From VXNE01 sp965116625 (lineage in GTDB: Bacteria; Pseudomonadota; Gammaproteobacteria; Pseudomonadales; Azotimanducaceae), in contig OZ220717.1 in assembly GCA_965116625.1 (NCBI GenBank), positions 3,968,001 through 4,032,000 of the forward strand: a stretch of 64,000 bases of DNA, written 5' to 3'. The notes under the pieces were generated by a model that was not told the DNA's origin, searched no databases, and was given only the letters and a program-made list of their open reading frames with translations. Both the position numbers and the translations under genes were made by a program. Positions 25,200 to 35,437 of this stretch are shown here, in pieces. Positions within the stretch are counted from its first letter, which is position 1. Every line of letters begins with the position of its first letter.

Positions 25200-26592
25200 A
25201 GATCGGAATGGCCTCGGGCATCCCCATGTCCAGCTTCCAGGCCTCGATCCTCTGCTTGAACGCATCGACGAGATCGGATCTCGACGCGCTGAGGTCCCGG
25301 CGTCCCCTCGGGTCCACCGTGACGTCGTAGAGCCGCATTTCGTCCTGGCGCGGATACCACAGGAAGTGCCAGCGGTGGGTGCGGAGGTAGTAGCCTTCCG
25401 CGCGCGTTCCCATCGGGGCGTCCGAACGGCGATTGTCGCTGTAGCCGATCAGTTCGGTGCGCTCGCTCAGGATGTCGCGCTTGCCTTCGAGCAGCGGTTT
25501 CAGCGAGTAGCCCTTGAGGTCCTCCGGAACTTCGATGCCGGCCAGGTCCAGAACCGTCGGAACGATGTCGAGCGACGAGACGAGGCTCGATTCGTCGAAC
25601 GACGCCGAGAGGTGATCCTTCCAGTAGAAGATGATCGGCGTGCGCACGGACAGGTCATACAGCCCGCCCTTGCCGGTGAACCCACCGCCAGCCAGCCCGG
25701 GACTCGGTGTCTCGCTGTCGGTCAGGTATTCGACATCGGCATCCTGCTCGTAGCCGTTGTCGCTCAGATAGATGAAGAGCGTGTCTTCGAGCAGTCCCCT
25801 GGACTCGATGTGGTCCATCAGGTTGCCGACGCCTTCGTCCCACCAGGTGATGTTGCTGTAGTACATCTTGGCCGACTCGGAGATATCCATGTCGGCATAG
25901 AACTTCCGGTAGCGGTACGGCGCGTCGAGCGGGGTGTGGGGCAGCATCGGCCCGAACCAGATGAACATGGGCCGTTCGGCGTGCCGGTCGATGAAGTCGT
26001 AGACCGGCTGCATTGTTTCCCGGACGAGCTCGTTGCCGTCCGAGCCCATGAGTTCGTGGAAGAAGGCGTCCGTGCCGAAGGTGGACATGTCCCAGCCTTC
26101 CGTCATGCCTTCGTCGAAGTGCCCGTTCGCAAACGAGTTCTCCCACCACTTGCCGCCCTGCCAGCTGACGTAGCCCCTGGCGGCCAGCAGTTTCGGCAGC
26201 GTGTCGAAGGTTGCCATCCCGTTGGCCTTGTGGACCGTCGTCCACATCGACTGCTCGGTCGGGCTCATGCCCTCCCAGTCCGACTGTGCCCGCAGCGCGT
26301 CGATGTGTTCGTTCAATCGAAGCTGGTACTGGATCGGATGCAGCCCGGTGATGAGCGTGCGCAGGGACGGCCGGCAGTAGGGCGCCGTCGTATGCCCGAC
26401 GGAAAACGTGACACCCCCGTAAGCGAGCGCGTCCATGCTGGGAGTGACGACGTTCTGATCGCCCATGAAGCCGAAGTAGGGGTAGCCGTGGTCGTCCCCG
26501 ATCAGGAGCACGATGTTGGGCAGCCGCTCGGCGTGGCCGGACAACGAAAGGCAGAGTGTCGCGAGGCAGAGTAGCGGTCTCATTGCGTTCAA
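25192..26592 (-). CDS. Sulfatase with atypical formylglycine motif
   Basis: 466 residues with a signal peptide (MRPLLCLATLCLSLSGHA; a second ATG three codons in is equally likely). The metal site is present: NIVLLIGDDHGYPYFG and IYLSDNGYE. Other family segments are GYVSWQGGKWW and FIWFGPMLPHTPLDAP. The activation motif reads YCRPSLRTLITG: the Cys, Pro and TG are in register but the canonical Arg of C-x-P-x-R is Leu, with Arg one position later. Activation by formylglycine-generating enzyme is therefore uncertain. Placement in the sugar operon suggests desulfation of the carbohydrate substrate. The substrate is not deducible from sequence. Confidence 0.9.
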   Translation of the reverse strand: MNAMRPLLCLATLCLSLSGHAERLPNIVLLIGDDHGYPYFGFMGDQNVVTPSMDALAYGGVTFSVGHTTAPYCRPSLRTLITGLHPIQYQLRLNEHIDALRAQSDWEGMSPTEQSMWTTVHKANGMATFDTLPKLLAARGYVSWQGGKWWENSFANGHFDEGMTEGWDMSTFGTDAFFHELMGSDGNELVRETMQPVYDFIDRHAERPMFIWFGPMLPHTPLDAPYRYRKFYADMDISESAKMYYSNITWWDEGVGNLMDHIESRGLLEDTLFIYLSDNGYEQDADVEYLTDSETPSPGLAGGGFTGKGGLYDLSVRTPIIFYWKDHLSASFDESSLVSSLDIVPTVLDLAGIEVPEDLKGYSLKPLLEGKRDILSERTELIGYSDNRRSDAPMGTRAEGYYLRTHRWHFLWYPRQDEMRLYDVTVDPRGRRDLSASRSDLVDAFKQRIEAWKLDMGMPEAIPIYE

Positions 26593-27746
26593 GGTGTGTT
26601 GCCCTCCCTGTCAATCGGATGGAGTGCCATATTGAGCGTCTCGAACCCTGTCTGGCGCCTGTAGTGGGGCCACTCGTCGTACTTCGGCGTTCCGGCGAGG
26701 AATTCGACCCTGGCCACCTTTCTGGACACCTGCTCCAGGACCGATCTCAGGATCAGCCGCGCCTGGTGGACGCCAAGGCAGAAATGCCGTCCGTAGCCGT
26801 AAGCGACATGGGCGTTCCTTTGCCGGTCGATCCGCACTTCATCGGCGTCCGGGAACGCGCCCTCGTCACGATTGGCGGCAGCCCAGCACAGGGAAGCGCG
26901 CTGGCCGGGCCGGATGCGGGTGGCGCCCACTTCCGCGCCCCGGGGACAGGTCCTCCCGATGTGGGTCAGGGGCGAGCAGACTCGCACGATTTCTTCCGCC
27001 GCACCCGGAACGAGGCCCGGGTCGGCCCGCAGGCGCTCGAGATCCTCGGGATGGTCCGCGAGATGAACCAGCGCGAAGGCGATGACGGAGACGACCGTAT
27101 CCCGTCCGCCGGCGAAGGTCAGTATGGCGAAGCCGAGAATCTCGTCGCGGGTGAGCTTTCGCCCGTCAAGGGTCGCCGTGGACAGCGCGCCGAACAGGTC
27201 GTCGCCGGGGTCGGCCGCCGACTCGGGCAACACCCGGTCGAGGTACCGGTAGAAATCCGCCCGGGTCGCGTCGTCGTAGAGGATGTTGGAGCACCAGTTC
27301 TCCCAGACCAGGCCATCCTCGGGCGGGCGTTTCAGCATCACGGCCAGGGCGCGCGACTGCAGCTTCATGGCGAACTCCTCGATGATCTCGACGTCGCCGC
27401 GTCCGATGACGCCGTCAAGGAGGGCAGCCGTGAGTTCACCGATGGTCCGGATGACCTCCGGTAGCCTCGGCCGCTCGAAGAAGGGGCGCGCCAGGGCCCG
27501 GTAGGCCGTGTGTTCCGGGGGATCGGTCTCGATGGGGAGTTCGCGGACGTCCCGAAAGGGTTGTTCCCCCGGGATGGGCACCCGAAACGGCGCGTCCGAG
27601 CTGAAAGACCTGTAGTCCCGGGCGGCGCGCCGGAGGTCCGCATGCCGCAGGATCATGGGGACGGGTTCTCCCGCGAACTCGCCCTCAAGGACGCCGCTCT
27701 CCTCCCGGGCCTCCCTGAACGGGTCGGTGAAGTCCCAGTGGCTCAT
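26589..27746 (-). CDS. Cytochrome P450
   Basis: 385 residues, soluble bacterial class I type. I-helix oxygen-binding motif LTFAGGRDTVVSV; ExxR-type helix at EEIVR; heme-binding loop AYGYGRHFCLGVHQAR with the ligand Cys. The N-terminal region ETDPPEHTAYRALARPFF is typical. The ATG overlaps the stop of the upstream GH13 gene and its stop overlaps the sulfatase start, so it is a true operon member. No ferredoxin or reductase is nearby, so redox partners must come from elsewhere. A P450 between glycoside hydrolases and a sulfatase recalls the marine P450s that O-demethylate methylated sugars; that function is inference. Confidence 0.93.
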   Translation of the reverse strand: MSHWDFTDPFREAREESGVLEGEFAGEPVPMILRHADLRRAARDYRSFSSDAPFRVPIPGEQPFRDVRELPIETDPPEHTAYRALARPFFERPRLPEVIRTIGELTAALLDGVIGRGDVEIIEEFAMKLQSRALAVMLKRPPEDGLVWENWCSNILYDDATRADFYRYLDRVLPESAADPGDDLFGALSTATLDGRKLTRDEILGFAILTFAGGRDTVVSVIAFALVHLADHPEDLERLRADPGLVPGAAEEIVRVCSPLTHIGRTCPRGAEVGATRIRPGQRASLCWAAANRDEGAFPDADEVRIDRQRNAHVAYGYGRHFCLGVHQARLILRSVLEQVSRKVARVEFLAGTPKYDEWPHYRRQTGFETLNMALHPIDREGNTP

Positions 27747-29365
27747 GACCGGTCGCCGAAGACGCCAACGTAGCCGCTGCCCGGCGGCAACCGTTCGGGA
27801 CACCCTCCCTCTGCCGGCTCGCAACCCACGAACATCTGACTTTTAGGGAGCGTCCTATTCGGGGTGTCCCAGGGGATCTCGCGGTCCGTGAGGTTGAATG
27901 CGCACAGCGCAGACTCTTCATCGGACCGCCGCTCGAACACCAGCAGGTCCCCGTAACCATCGAGGAAGCGCGACTCGCCCCTGCGAAGGGCATCCGATGA
28001 CCCCCGAAAACCAATCGCCGCGCGAAAGAAACTCAACGTGGAGTCCGGGTCCGGCGACTGGACATCCACCGCGAGCGCCCGGTGTTCCGCGGGCAGCGGC
28101 AACCACGGCTCCGACCCGGTAAATCCCGCGCATAGCGCGTCCCTGCGCCACGGCATTGGAGTGCGAGCGCCGTCGCGGCCCAGCGTCTGCGGCCAGTTGT
28201 TCTTCGCCTCCGGGTCCTGAATCCTGTCGTAGGGAATGTCGACCTGGGTAAGACCCAGTTCCTCTCCCTGGTAGATCATGGTGTTGCCGCGAAGCGAGAC
28301 CTGCAATAGCGCGAAGAGCTTGGCTCGATGGGACAGGCCGAGTTGCTGTTGCCATCTGCTGGCCACTCTCGGTGCGTCATGGTTCGAAAACGCCCAGCAG
28401 GGCCACCCCTCTTCAGGCTCGCCGTTCCATCGCGCGAGCACGTTCCTGACATTGCCGGCGGTCAGTTCCGGCATGCCGAGGAACTCGAACCCGTAGGCGC
28501 TGTTCAGCCTTTTCGAATCGGCCGTATAGGCTTTCTGCGTCGGCAGCGGATTCCCGGATCCCACTTCCGCAACCGTGAATACGTCTCCGAATTCATCGGT
28601 CAGGCACCGGAAGCGCTCCAGCAGCGCAATCATGTCCGGGTGGTTCATCGTGTACTTCGGCTCCTGCATGAGATAGGGCCGGGACGAGGCAAAGAACGGC
28701 GGGCGCGCCCGCGGGTTGTCCCGCAACGCCGGGTCGTGCATGCCGTGGTTGATCGCGTCCAGCCTGAACCCGTCCACGCCCCGGTTTAGCCAGAAACGGG
28801 CCACATCCAGCAGGGCCTCCTGCACGGCTGGATTGTGCAGGTTCAGGGCCGGCTGTGCGGCAAGGAAGTTGTGATGGTAGTACTGTTCCCGGCGCGCATC
28901 CCAGGTCCAGCCCGGGCCGACAAACACCGACTGCCAGTTGTTCGGCGGCGACCCGTCCGGCTTCGGATCCGCCCATACGTACCAGTCCGACCTGCCGTTG
29001 TCCCGGCTGCCGCGGCTCTGTTCGAACCAGGGATGCCGGTCGGAGGTGTGGGAGTAGACCTGGTCGATGATGACCTTGAGCTCGAGGCGATGCGCCCGTT
29101 CCAGCAGCGCATCGAAGTCCTCGAGTGTCCCGAACACGGGGTCGACGTCCCGGTAGTCGGACACGTCGTAGCCGAAGTCCTTCATCGGGGACGTAAAGAA
29201 CGGGGATATCCAGATCCCGTCGACACCGAGGTCAGCGACATACTCGAGACGCTGGGTGATGCCCTTCAGGTCGCCGACGCCGTCCTCGTTGCTGTCCTGG
29301 AAGCTGCGCGGGTAGATCTGGTAGATGACGGCGCCGCGCCACCACTCTTTTCCCGTGTCGGTCAA
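27743..29365 (-). CDS. GH13 alpha-glucosidase / oligo-1,6-glucosidase-like, TTG start
   Basis: 540 residues, no signal peptide, so cytoplasmic. The opening EWWRGAVIYQIYPRSFQDSNEDGVGDLKGI is the signature of the oligo-1,6-glucosidase/alpha-glucosidase group of GH13. Catalytic motifs: DQVYSHTSDRHPWF, GVDGFRLDAINHG, VFTVAEVG and FSNHDAPRV. It would hydrolyse imported oligosaccharides. No ATG or GTG fits. The start is TTG with GGAGG eight bases upstream inside the end of the ABC ATPase gene, two bases after its stop. The alternative of a long upstream extension is excluded because it would read antisense-like sequence through the ATPase gene. Confidence 0.92.
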   Translation of the reverse strand: MTDTGKEWWRGAVIYQIYPRSFQDSNEDGVGDLKGITQRLEYVADLGVDGIWISPFFTSPMKDFGYDVSDYRDVDPVFGTLEDFDALLERAHRLELKVIIDQVYSHTSDRHPWFEQSRGSRDNGRSDWYVWADPKPDGSPPNNWQSVFVGPGWTWDARREQYYHHNFLAAQPALNLHNPAVQEALLDVARFWLNRGVDGFRLDAINHGMHDPALRDNPRARPPFFASSRPYLMQEPKYTMNHPDMIALLERFRCLTDEFGDVFTVAEVGSGNPLPTQKAYTADSKRLNSAYGFEFLGMPELTAGNVRNVLARWNGEPEEGWPCWAFSNHDAPRVASRWQQQLGLSHRAKLFALLQVSLRGNTMIYQGEELGLTQVDIPYDRIQDPEAKNNWPQTLGRDGARTPMPWRRDALCAGFTGSEPWLPLPAEHRALAVDVQSPDPDSTLSFFRAAIGFRGSSDALRRGESRFLDGYGDLLVFERRSDEESALCAFNLTDREIPWDTPNRTLPKSQMFVGCEPAEGGCPERLPPGSGYVGVFGDRS

Positions 29366-29367
29366 AC

Positions 29368-30432
<1,065 letters not shown>

Positions 30433-30436
30433 GCGC

Positions 30437-31684
30437 CTATCCCTTGACCGCGCCAACGCTCAGGCCCTGCACCAGGGCCTTCTGGAATGCGATGAACAGG
30501 ATCACGACGGGGATGCTCACGAGGATGCTGGCGGCGGCGAAATCGCCCCACTGCTGGCCCGTGGCCGGGATCATGGAGGCCAGCCCCACCGGCAGCGTGT
30601 ACTGGTCGTTCGACGTGTTGAAGACCAGCGCGAGCAGGAATTCGTTCCACGCGGTGAGGAACGAGAACAGCGCCGTCACCGCGACCGCCGGCAGCGACAG
30701 CGGCAGGATGATGTGGCGGAAGATCTGGAACTGCGAGCAGCCCTCGATCGCCGCCGCCTCCTCGATCTCCATCGGTATCGAGTCGAAGAACCCCTTCAGC
30801 ATCCACACGCAGAGCGGAAGCGCCGTGACCGAGTACGCGATGATCAGGCCGATGCTGGTGTTCAGCAGTCCAAGGGACTTCATGATCATGAAGTACGGCA
30901 GCAGGATGATGATGCCGGGGAACATCTGCACCAGCACGAACAGGAACATGGCCGCGCGCCTGCCGCTGAACCGGTACCGGCTGAAGGCGTAACCCGCGGG
31001 GATGGCGATCAGCAGCCCGGCAACCGTGGTGCCGGTCGAGACGATGACCGAGTTTCGAACCCAGGTACCGAAGGTCGCGCTCGTGAGAACGTTCGCGAAG
31101 TGATCCGTGGTGAACGCGTCGCCGATGGCCCCACCGAGGATATTGCCGGGTGAGATCGCTACATCCGCGATCCAGACCAGCGGCACGACGACCGGCAGGC
31201 AGGCGTGGACCAGGAGCGTCTGGGACCCGACCTGCCTGAGCCTCGGTTCGAGACGCCGATTGCCGCCGAGGCACTCCTCGATGAATGCCGGGTCGTCCCG
31301 GCCCGATGCCCAGGCGGCGACTCGGGGAGAGAGGAGCCAGTACACGGCCACCGCGGCCGGGACGGCGATCCATCCGATGCTCCAGACATCGTAGATGCTC
31401 CTTCCGCCGAAGAGCAGGAGCGGGACCGCGACCGCGATGCCGGCGGCGGCAAAAACCGCGCCGAGATAGCGTTTCCCGGCATGCCTGCCGCCCGAGAGGC
31501 AGGCCCTGCAGGCGGCGAACAGCACGATCCCGGCAAGGATGCCGAGCTGGCGTGTTTCGTCGCCCCGCAACAGTTCCAGGCCAAGAATGAGCAGGAGAAC
31601 AGCCGCAGAAACCGGCAGCCAGCGCTTCAGCGCATCGATCTCCGCCGGCACGACCCAGGCCATGATTCCGCCGGCCGATGTCAT
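30437..31684 (-). CDS. Sugar ABC permease, MalG-like, with extra N-terminal membrane region
   Basis: 415 residues, against about 280 for MalG. The C-terminal 280 residues form the permease, with the EAA loop EEAAAIEGCSQFQIFRHIILPLSLPAV contacting the ATPase. The first 135 residues hold about four additional hydrophobic segments (LPVSAAVLLLILGLELL, LGILAGIVLFAACRACL, YLGAVFAAAGIAVAVPLLLF, IGWIAVPAAVAVYWLL). Either the permease carries a membrane-domain fusion or this is a lineage-specific extension. The ATG overlaps the MalF-like stop (ATGA), so the long form is the better start. MalG identity is firm; the extension's role is unknown. Confidence 0.9.
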   Translation of the reverse strand: MTSAGGIMAWVVPAEIDALKRWLPVSAAVLLLILGLELLRGDETRQLGILAGIVLFAACRACLSGGRHAGKRYLGAVFAAAGIAVAVPLLLFGGRSIYDVWSIGWIAVPAAVAVYWLLSPRVAAWASGRDDPAFIEECLGGNRRLEPRLRQVGSQTLLVHACLPVVVPLVWIADVAISPGNILGGAIGDAFTTDHFANVLTSATFGTWVRNSVIVSTGTTVAGLLIAIPAGYAFSRYRFSGRRAAMFLFVLVQMFPGIIILLPYFMIMKSLGLLNTSIGLIIAYSVTALPLCVWMLKGFFDSIPMEIEEAAAIEGCSQFQIFRHIILPLSLPAVAVTALFSFLTAWNEFLLALVFNTSNDQYTLPVGLASMIPATGQQWGDFAAASILVSIPVVILFIAFQKALVQGLSVGAVKG

Positions 31685-33144
31685 CTCGCGACCTCCATGA
31701 CCCCCGAGCGCTTCACGTAGACGTAGGAGAAAGCGACCAGCAGGAAGAAGATGGCGACGGACCACGCGGCGGCGACCCCGTACTGGCCGTAGTCGAATGC
31801 CACGCTGAAGACGTACGTGACCAGCGTGTCGGTCGCGCCGGGCTCGCCGAAGCCGACGTAGGGATTGCCCCGCGTCATCAGGTAGATGGTATTGAAGTTG
31901 TTGAAGGTGAAGATGAAGCCGAGCAGGGAGATCGGCACGAGGATGCCCTTCAGGTTCGGCAGCGTGAGATGCACGAACTGGTCCCATCGCGAGACGCCCT
32001 CGAGTTCGGCCGCTTCGAACATGTCCGTCGAAATGCCCTGCAGCGCACCGGAGAGCACCATCATCATGAACGGAATGCCGAGCCAGACATTGACCAGGAT
32101 GACCGACAGGCGGGCCGCATTGGGCGTGGCGGTGAAGTCCACCGCCGTTCCCAGGACAGCGTTCAGGAGCCCGTCCGGTTGCAGGATTCCGTTCCAGGCG
32201 AGTACCGAGATGTAGCCCGGGATCGCCCACGGCAAGAGCAGGATCGTGCGGTACGCTGTCCGTCCCCGGACGCCGGGACGGGTGAGCACATAGGCGAGCA
32301 GCAGCCCCAGCGCCACGTGCGCGGCGACGTTCGAGAATGTCCAGACCAGCGTGAACAGGAAGACCCGCAAGACGCCGGGGCTCGCAGCGACGGTTGCGAA
32401 GTTCTCGAGGCCGTTCCAGTTTTCCTGTCCGAGGTGGCTCTGGCTGGCATCGGTAAAGGCCAGCCACACGCCGTAGGCGATGGGGTAGAAGGTCAACGTG
32501 GCGAGGCCTATGAGGGCGGGTACCACGTAGGCGTAAGCCCGGCTCGACTGCACACGGCCCGAACGGATGTCCCGGTGGCGCAAGCAGGAGAGGAGAACGA
32601 TGACGGCCAGCACGATCGATACGAGGGTGAGCGTGATGTGCAGCGTGTGGGGCTCCGGGGTCCGTTGGTCCGGAACGTCGGTGCGAGCCCGGATGGGGTT
32701 CATCGAGGATGCAATCCGGCCGTCCCGATCGACCGGCAGCACCGCGATCCATTGATCGACTCCCGGCGCCATGCCCGAGAGCGAGCAGGACCATGCCGCA
32801 GTGCCGCGCGGGATCACCGGCAGGTCGTCCGCGTCCCGGTACGCCGGCAATCCGTCCGCCCAGCAGTCCTGGGTGTCGAAGGCTGGTGCTGAACGCGAAA
32901 GGCCGGCGGTCGTGTCCGTGATACGGACGGTCGAATGCAGTTCCGCATCGGCCACGCTCGAAAACGGCTGTTCCGAAAACCAGACCTGGTAGGCAGTGGT
33001 GGCCGGTCCCGGCGCATGCCGGATGTCGACGTGAATTCGCCGGTACTCGTGCTTCGCGGGATCGGCTGTCACGTCGGGCACGGGATCGCCGGCCGCGCCG
33101 ATGGAGGCGAACGCAAGCAGGCCCGCGAACCCGGCGAGGCGCAT
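31681..33144 (-). CDS. Sugar ABC permease, MalF-like, with exported N-terminal domain
   Basis: 487 residues. The permease occupies about residues 170-487: RAYAYVVPALIGLATLTFYP, ILLLPWAIPGYISVLAWNGIL, and the EAA loop DMFEAAELEGVSRWDQFVHLTLPNLKG. Ahead of it is a signal peptide (MRLAGFAGLLAFASIGAAG) and about 145 residues of beta-rich sequence with one Cys pair (DCWADG, WSCSLSG), probably periplasmic and resembling a fibronectin-like or carbohydrate-binding fold. I use the ATG at 33144 with GGAG upstream; a GTG at 33168 overlapping the binding-protein stop is also possible. The usual MalF P2 loop is absent, so this exported domain may replace it (inference). Confidence 0.88.
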   Translation of the reverse strand: MRLAGFAGLLAFASIGAAGDPVPDVTADPAKHEYRRIHVDIRHAPGPATTAYQVWFSEQPFSSVADAELHSTVRITDTTAGLSRSAPAFDTQDCWADGLPAYRDADDLPVIPRGTAAWSCSLSGMAPGVDQWIAVLPVDRDGRIASSMNPIRARTDVPDQRTPEPHTLHITLTLVSIVLAVIVLLSCLRHRDIRSGRVQSSRAYAYVVPALIGLATLTFYPIAYGVWLAFTDASQSHLGQENWNGLENFATVAASPGVLRVFLFTLVWTFSNVAAHVALGLLLAYVLTRPGVRGRTAYRTILLLPWAIPGYISVLAWNGILQPDGLLNAVLGTAVDFTATPNAARLSVILVNVWLGIPFMMMVLSGALQGISTDMFEAAELEGVSRWDQFVHLTLPNLKGILVPISLLGFIFTFNNFNTIYLMTRGNPYVGFGEPGATDTLVTYVFSVAFDYGQYGVAAAWSVAIFFLLVAFSYVYVKRSGVMEVAR

Positions 33145-33161
33145 CCGTGCCGCTCCAACCC

Positions 33162-34406
33162 CTACCACTTGAGCATCTTCGCAAGTTCCCGGTCCGCGGC
33201 CTCGAGGGCTGCCCCGGCGGTCATGGACCCGTCGTAGGTGAGGGCCAGCGCGGTATCGAGCTGCTCGAACAGCATGGCCGTGATGCGGGTCGTCGGCGTG
33301 GGGGTTCCAAAGCGCGCCTGCTCGATGAACCCGCCGAGGACCGGATGACCGGTGATTTCAGGATTCGACATCAGCTCGACCAGGGTCGGGAGGCTGTAGG
33401 TGCCGAGGGCGGATTCCCTTTGCACGGCCGCAGACGTCAGCCATCGGGCCAGCTTCACCGCGGCAGGCTTGGCGGCGCTCTGCTTGGCGACGCTCCAGCC
33501 GAAGTAGCCGACCATCGGCGCCAGCCGCTCGCCCGTCGACGCGTCGTAAGGCAACAGGGCCTGGCCAAGCCGGATGCCCGATTCCCGGTACCGGTCCCAG
33601 TTCCAGGAGCCATCGATCACCATGGCCGCGCGGCCGGTCTGAAACCGGGTGGACATGGACTCGATGCTGTTGACCGAACCCGTCACGCCGTGTACCCGGG
33701 CGAGGTCCAGCACCCATTCCATCGCCCTGGCCGTCCCTGGCGAACTGAGTGCCGGATTGCCGGCGTCATCGAGCAGCCTGCCGCCCGACGCCGCAATGAA
33801 GGGCACGAACCAGTACGACCACCTGACGGGCAGCGCGAGGCCCGTGACCTCGTCGGTTGTGAGCCCCTTCGCGGCCCGCAGCAGATCGTTCGTCCGCCAC
33901 CGGTCGTTCGGATAGGCCAGGCCGGCGGCATCGAAGATGTCCGCGTTGTAGAGGAGCGTCATGCCGCTGCGGCTCGCCGGCAGCGCGTAGAGGGATCGTC
34001 CGTAACGCATCGCGAACAGCGAATCGGGCAGGTATGCACTCTTCTGCGCTGGCGTCAGGTGCGGCCTCAGGTCTTCGAGCAGGGGCATCCCTTCCACGGT
34101 GATGTGACCGATCTTGCCGAGCTCGGTGTCTGACAGCCTGATCAGGTCGGGCGCCACCCCGGCCTGGGCCGCGTTGATGAACTGCTGCAGGTTCTGCAGG
34201 TAGGGGATCCCCACGACTTCCACCGCGATGTCGGGGTGCTCGGCGGAGAAGCCGTCCACGGCCTGCGTAAAGAGCCGCTCCTCCATCGAGCCGGCACCGA
34301 ATGTGTGCCACACCTTCACCGGAACCGGGCCCGGTCGACCCTCTGCAAGCAGCGCCGAGCAGAAGAGCAGCAGCAGTGCAGCGTTGATACCGGCCTTGTG
34401 CGACAT
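33162..34406 (-). CDS. Extracellular sugar-binding protein of ABC transporter
   Basis: 414 residues. A signal peptide (INAALLLLFCSALLAEG) is followed by a family 1 solute-binding fold: VKVWHTFGAGSMEERLFTQAVDGFSAEHPDIAVEVVGIPY, DLIRLSDTELGKI, and RAAMVIDGSWNWDRY. It should deliver an oligosaccharide, maltodextrin-like by context, to the MalF/MalG-like permeases. It is the first gene of the eight-gene sugar operon. Its promoter lies in the 160-bp gap shared with the divergent PhyH gene, where a candidate LacI-family operator is found. Confidence 0.92.
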   Translation of the reverse strand: MSHKAGINAALLLLFCSALLAEGRPGPVPVKVWHTFGAGSMEERLFTQAVDGFSAEHPDIAVEVVGIPYLQNLQQFINAAQAGVAPDLIRLSDTELGKIGHITVEGMPLLEDLRPHLTPAQKSAYLPDSLFAMRYGRSLYALPASRSGMTLLYNADIFDAAGLAYPNDRWRTNDLLRAAKGLTTDEVTGLALPVRWSYWFVPFIAASGGRLLDDAGNPALSSPGTARAMEWVLDLARVHGVTGSVNSIESMSTRFQTGRAAMVIDGSWNWDRYRESGIRLGQALLPYDASTGERLAPMVGYFGWSVAKQSAAKPAAVKLARWLTSAAVQRESALGTYSLPTLVELMSNPEITGHPVLGGFIEQARFGTPTPTTRITAMLFEQLDTALALTYDGSMTAGAALEAADRELAKMLKW

Positions 34407-34491
34407 CGCGGCGAGGTAGGTACGTGACCCCGGATTCAGTCAAGTAGCGGACGATGATCGCGCCGAATTCGGGGGCCGTGCAAACGTGGCG

Positions 34492-34507
34492 ATATGAATA
34501 CGATTGC
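34492..34507. promoter_or_regulatory. Candidate LacI-family operator, sugar operon/PhyH intergenic region
   Basis: ATATGAATACGATTGC lies in the divergent gap 34407-34567. A nearly identical 16-mer (ATACGAATACGAATGC, 14 of 16 bases) occurs between the LacI gene and the TonB receptor at 38011-38026. Two such matches in exactly the two divergent promoter regions of this sugar locus suggest a shared repressor site. The dyad symmetry is weak, so the exact boundaries are uncertain. Confidence 0.5.
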
Positions 34508-34567
34508 ATGGGCGCCCGAATTCCACACGGCAATTACAATACGGGGCGCATTTCGGGTGGATGTGGC

Positions 34568-35404
34568 ATGCCGGCAGTTTCGGATTCGGACCGCGCGCAG
34601 TTCCGGGAGAAGGGCTACATGGTCCTGAAGGAGGTGATCCCTCGGGACACGCTCGTGATGCTGCGAGAGGAATGTTCCTACTTTCTCGGTTACATGGACT
34701 CGCGCATGGACGCTGGCCTGCTCGCCCAGGGAGCGCTTTCCTGGCGGGGCCGCCGCTACTTCGTCAACAACATGTACCGCTACAGCACGCGGATGTGGCG
34801 CTTCATTTTCGGGGACCTGATGGCCGACGTCTGCCGCGCCACGCTCGGCCCCGACGCGTATCTATTCAACGAGCAGTGGGTCGTCAAGGGCGCGGAGCAG
34901 GGCATGAAGTTCGCCTGGCACCAGGACTCCGGCTATGTCAAGGCGGAGGATCCCGACACGGATCACCCGCCCTACCTCACCTGCTGGTGCACGCTGGACG
35001 AGGTCAGCGAGGACAACGGCACCGTCTACGTGCTCGACCATGAACGGGGCGGGACCCTCAACAACGTCATCACCCATGATCGGGACCCCGATACGAACGA
35101 CCTGATCGGATACACCGGGGACGACCCCGGGTTCGCCGTGGAAGCTCCGCCGGGGAGCGTCATCGCCTTCACGAGCTACAACCTGCACCGCAGCGGCGCC
35201 AACGGCACGGACGAGATGCGGCGCGTCTACCTGCCGCAATACGTCTCGGCACCACTCATCAATACCCAGACCGGTGAACAGCTCAACCTTGCGGTGCCGT
35301 TCCTCAGGAACGGCGAGATCGTCTACAGTCTCGACGAAGATACTGGGGCGAACTGGGGAGGGGCGGACGCTCCGGGACCCGGCCACCGATGTCGCGAAGA
35401 GTGA
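34568..35404 (+). CDS. Phytanoyl-CoA dioxygenase (PhyH) family protein
   Basis: 278 residues, Fe(II)/2-oxoglutarate oxygenase fold. The iron site is visible: HxD in FAWHQDSGYV and the distal His in SYNLHRSGAN. RRVYLPQYVSAPL follows, supplying the 2-oxoglutarate-binding Arg. Start at MPAVSDSDRAQFREKGYMVLKE, matching the family N-terminus; 38 in-frame upstream codons look like promoter DNA. It is divergent from the sugar operon and shares the candidate operator region. The substrate is unknown, as this family acts on many small molecules. Confidence 0.9.
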   Translation: MPAVSDSDRAQFREKGYMVLKEVIPRDTLVMLREECSYFLGYMDSRMDAGLLAQGALSWRGRRYFVNNMYRYSTRMWRFIFGDLMADVCRATLGPDAYLFNEQWVVKGAEQGMKFAWHQDSGYVKAEDPDTDHPPYLTCWCTLDEVSEDNGTVYVLDHERGGTLNNVITHDRDPDTNDLIGYTGDDPGFAVEAPPGSVIAFTSYNLHRSGANGTDEMRRVYLPQYVSAPLINTQTGEQLNLAVPFLRNGEIVYSLDEDTGANWGGADAPGPGHRCREE

Positions 35405-35437
35405 CGGTTGATCGCTGCGGCAGGCTCTTGCGGCGGG

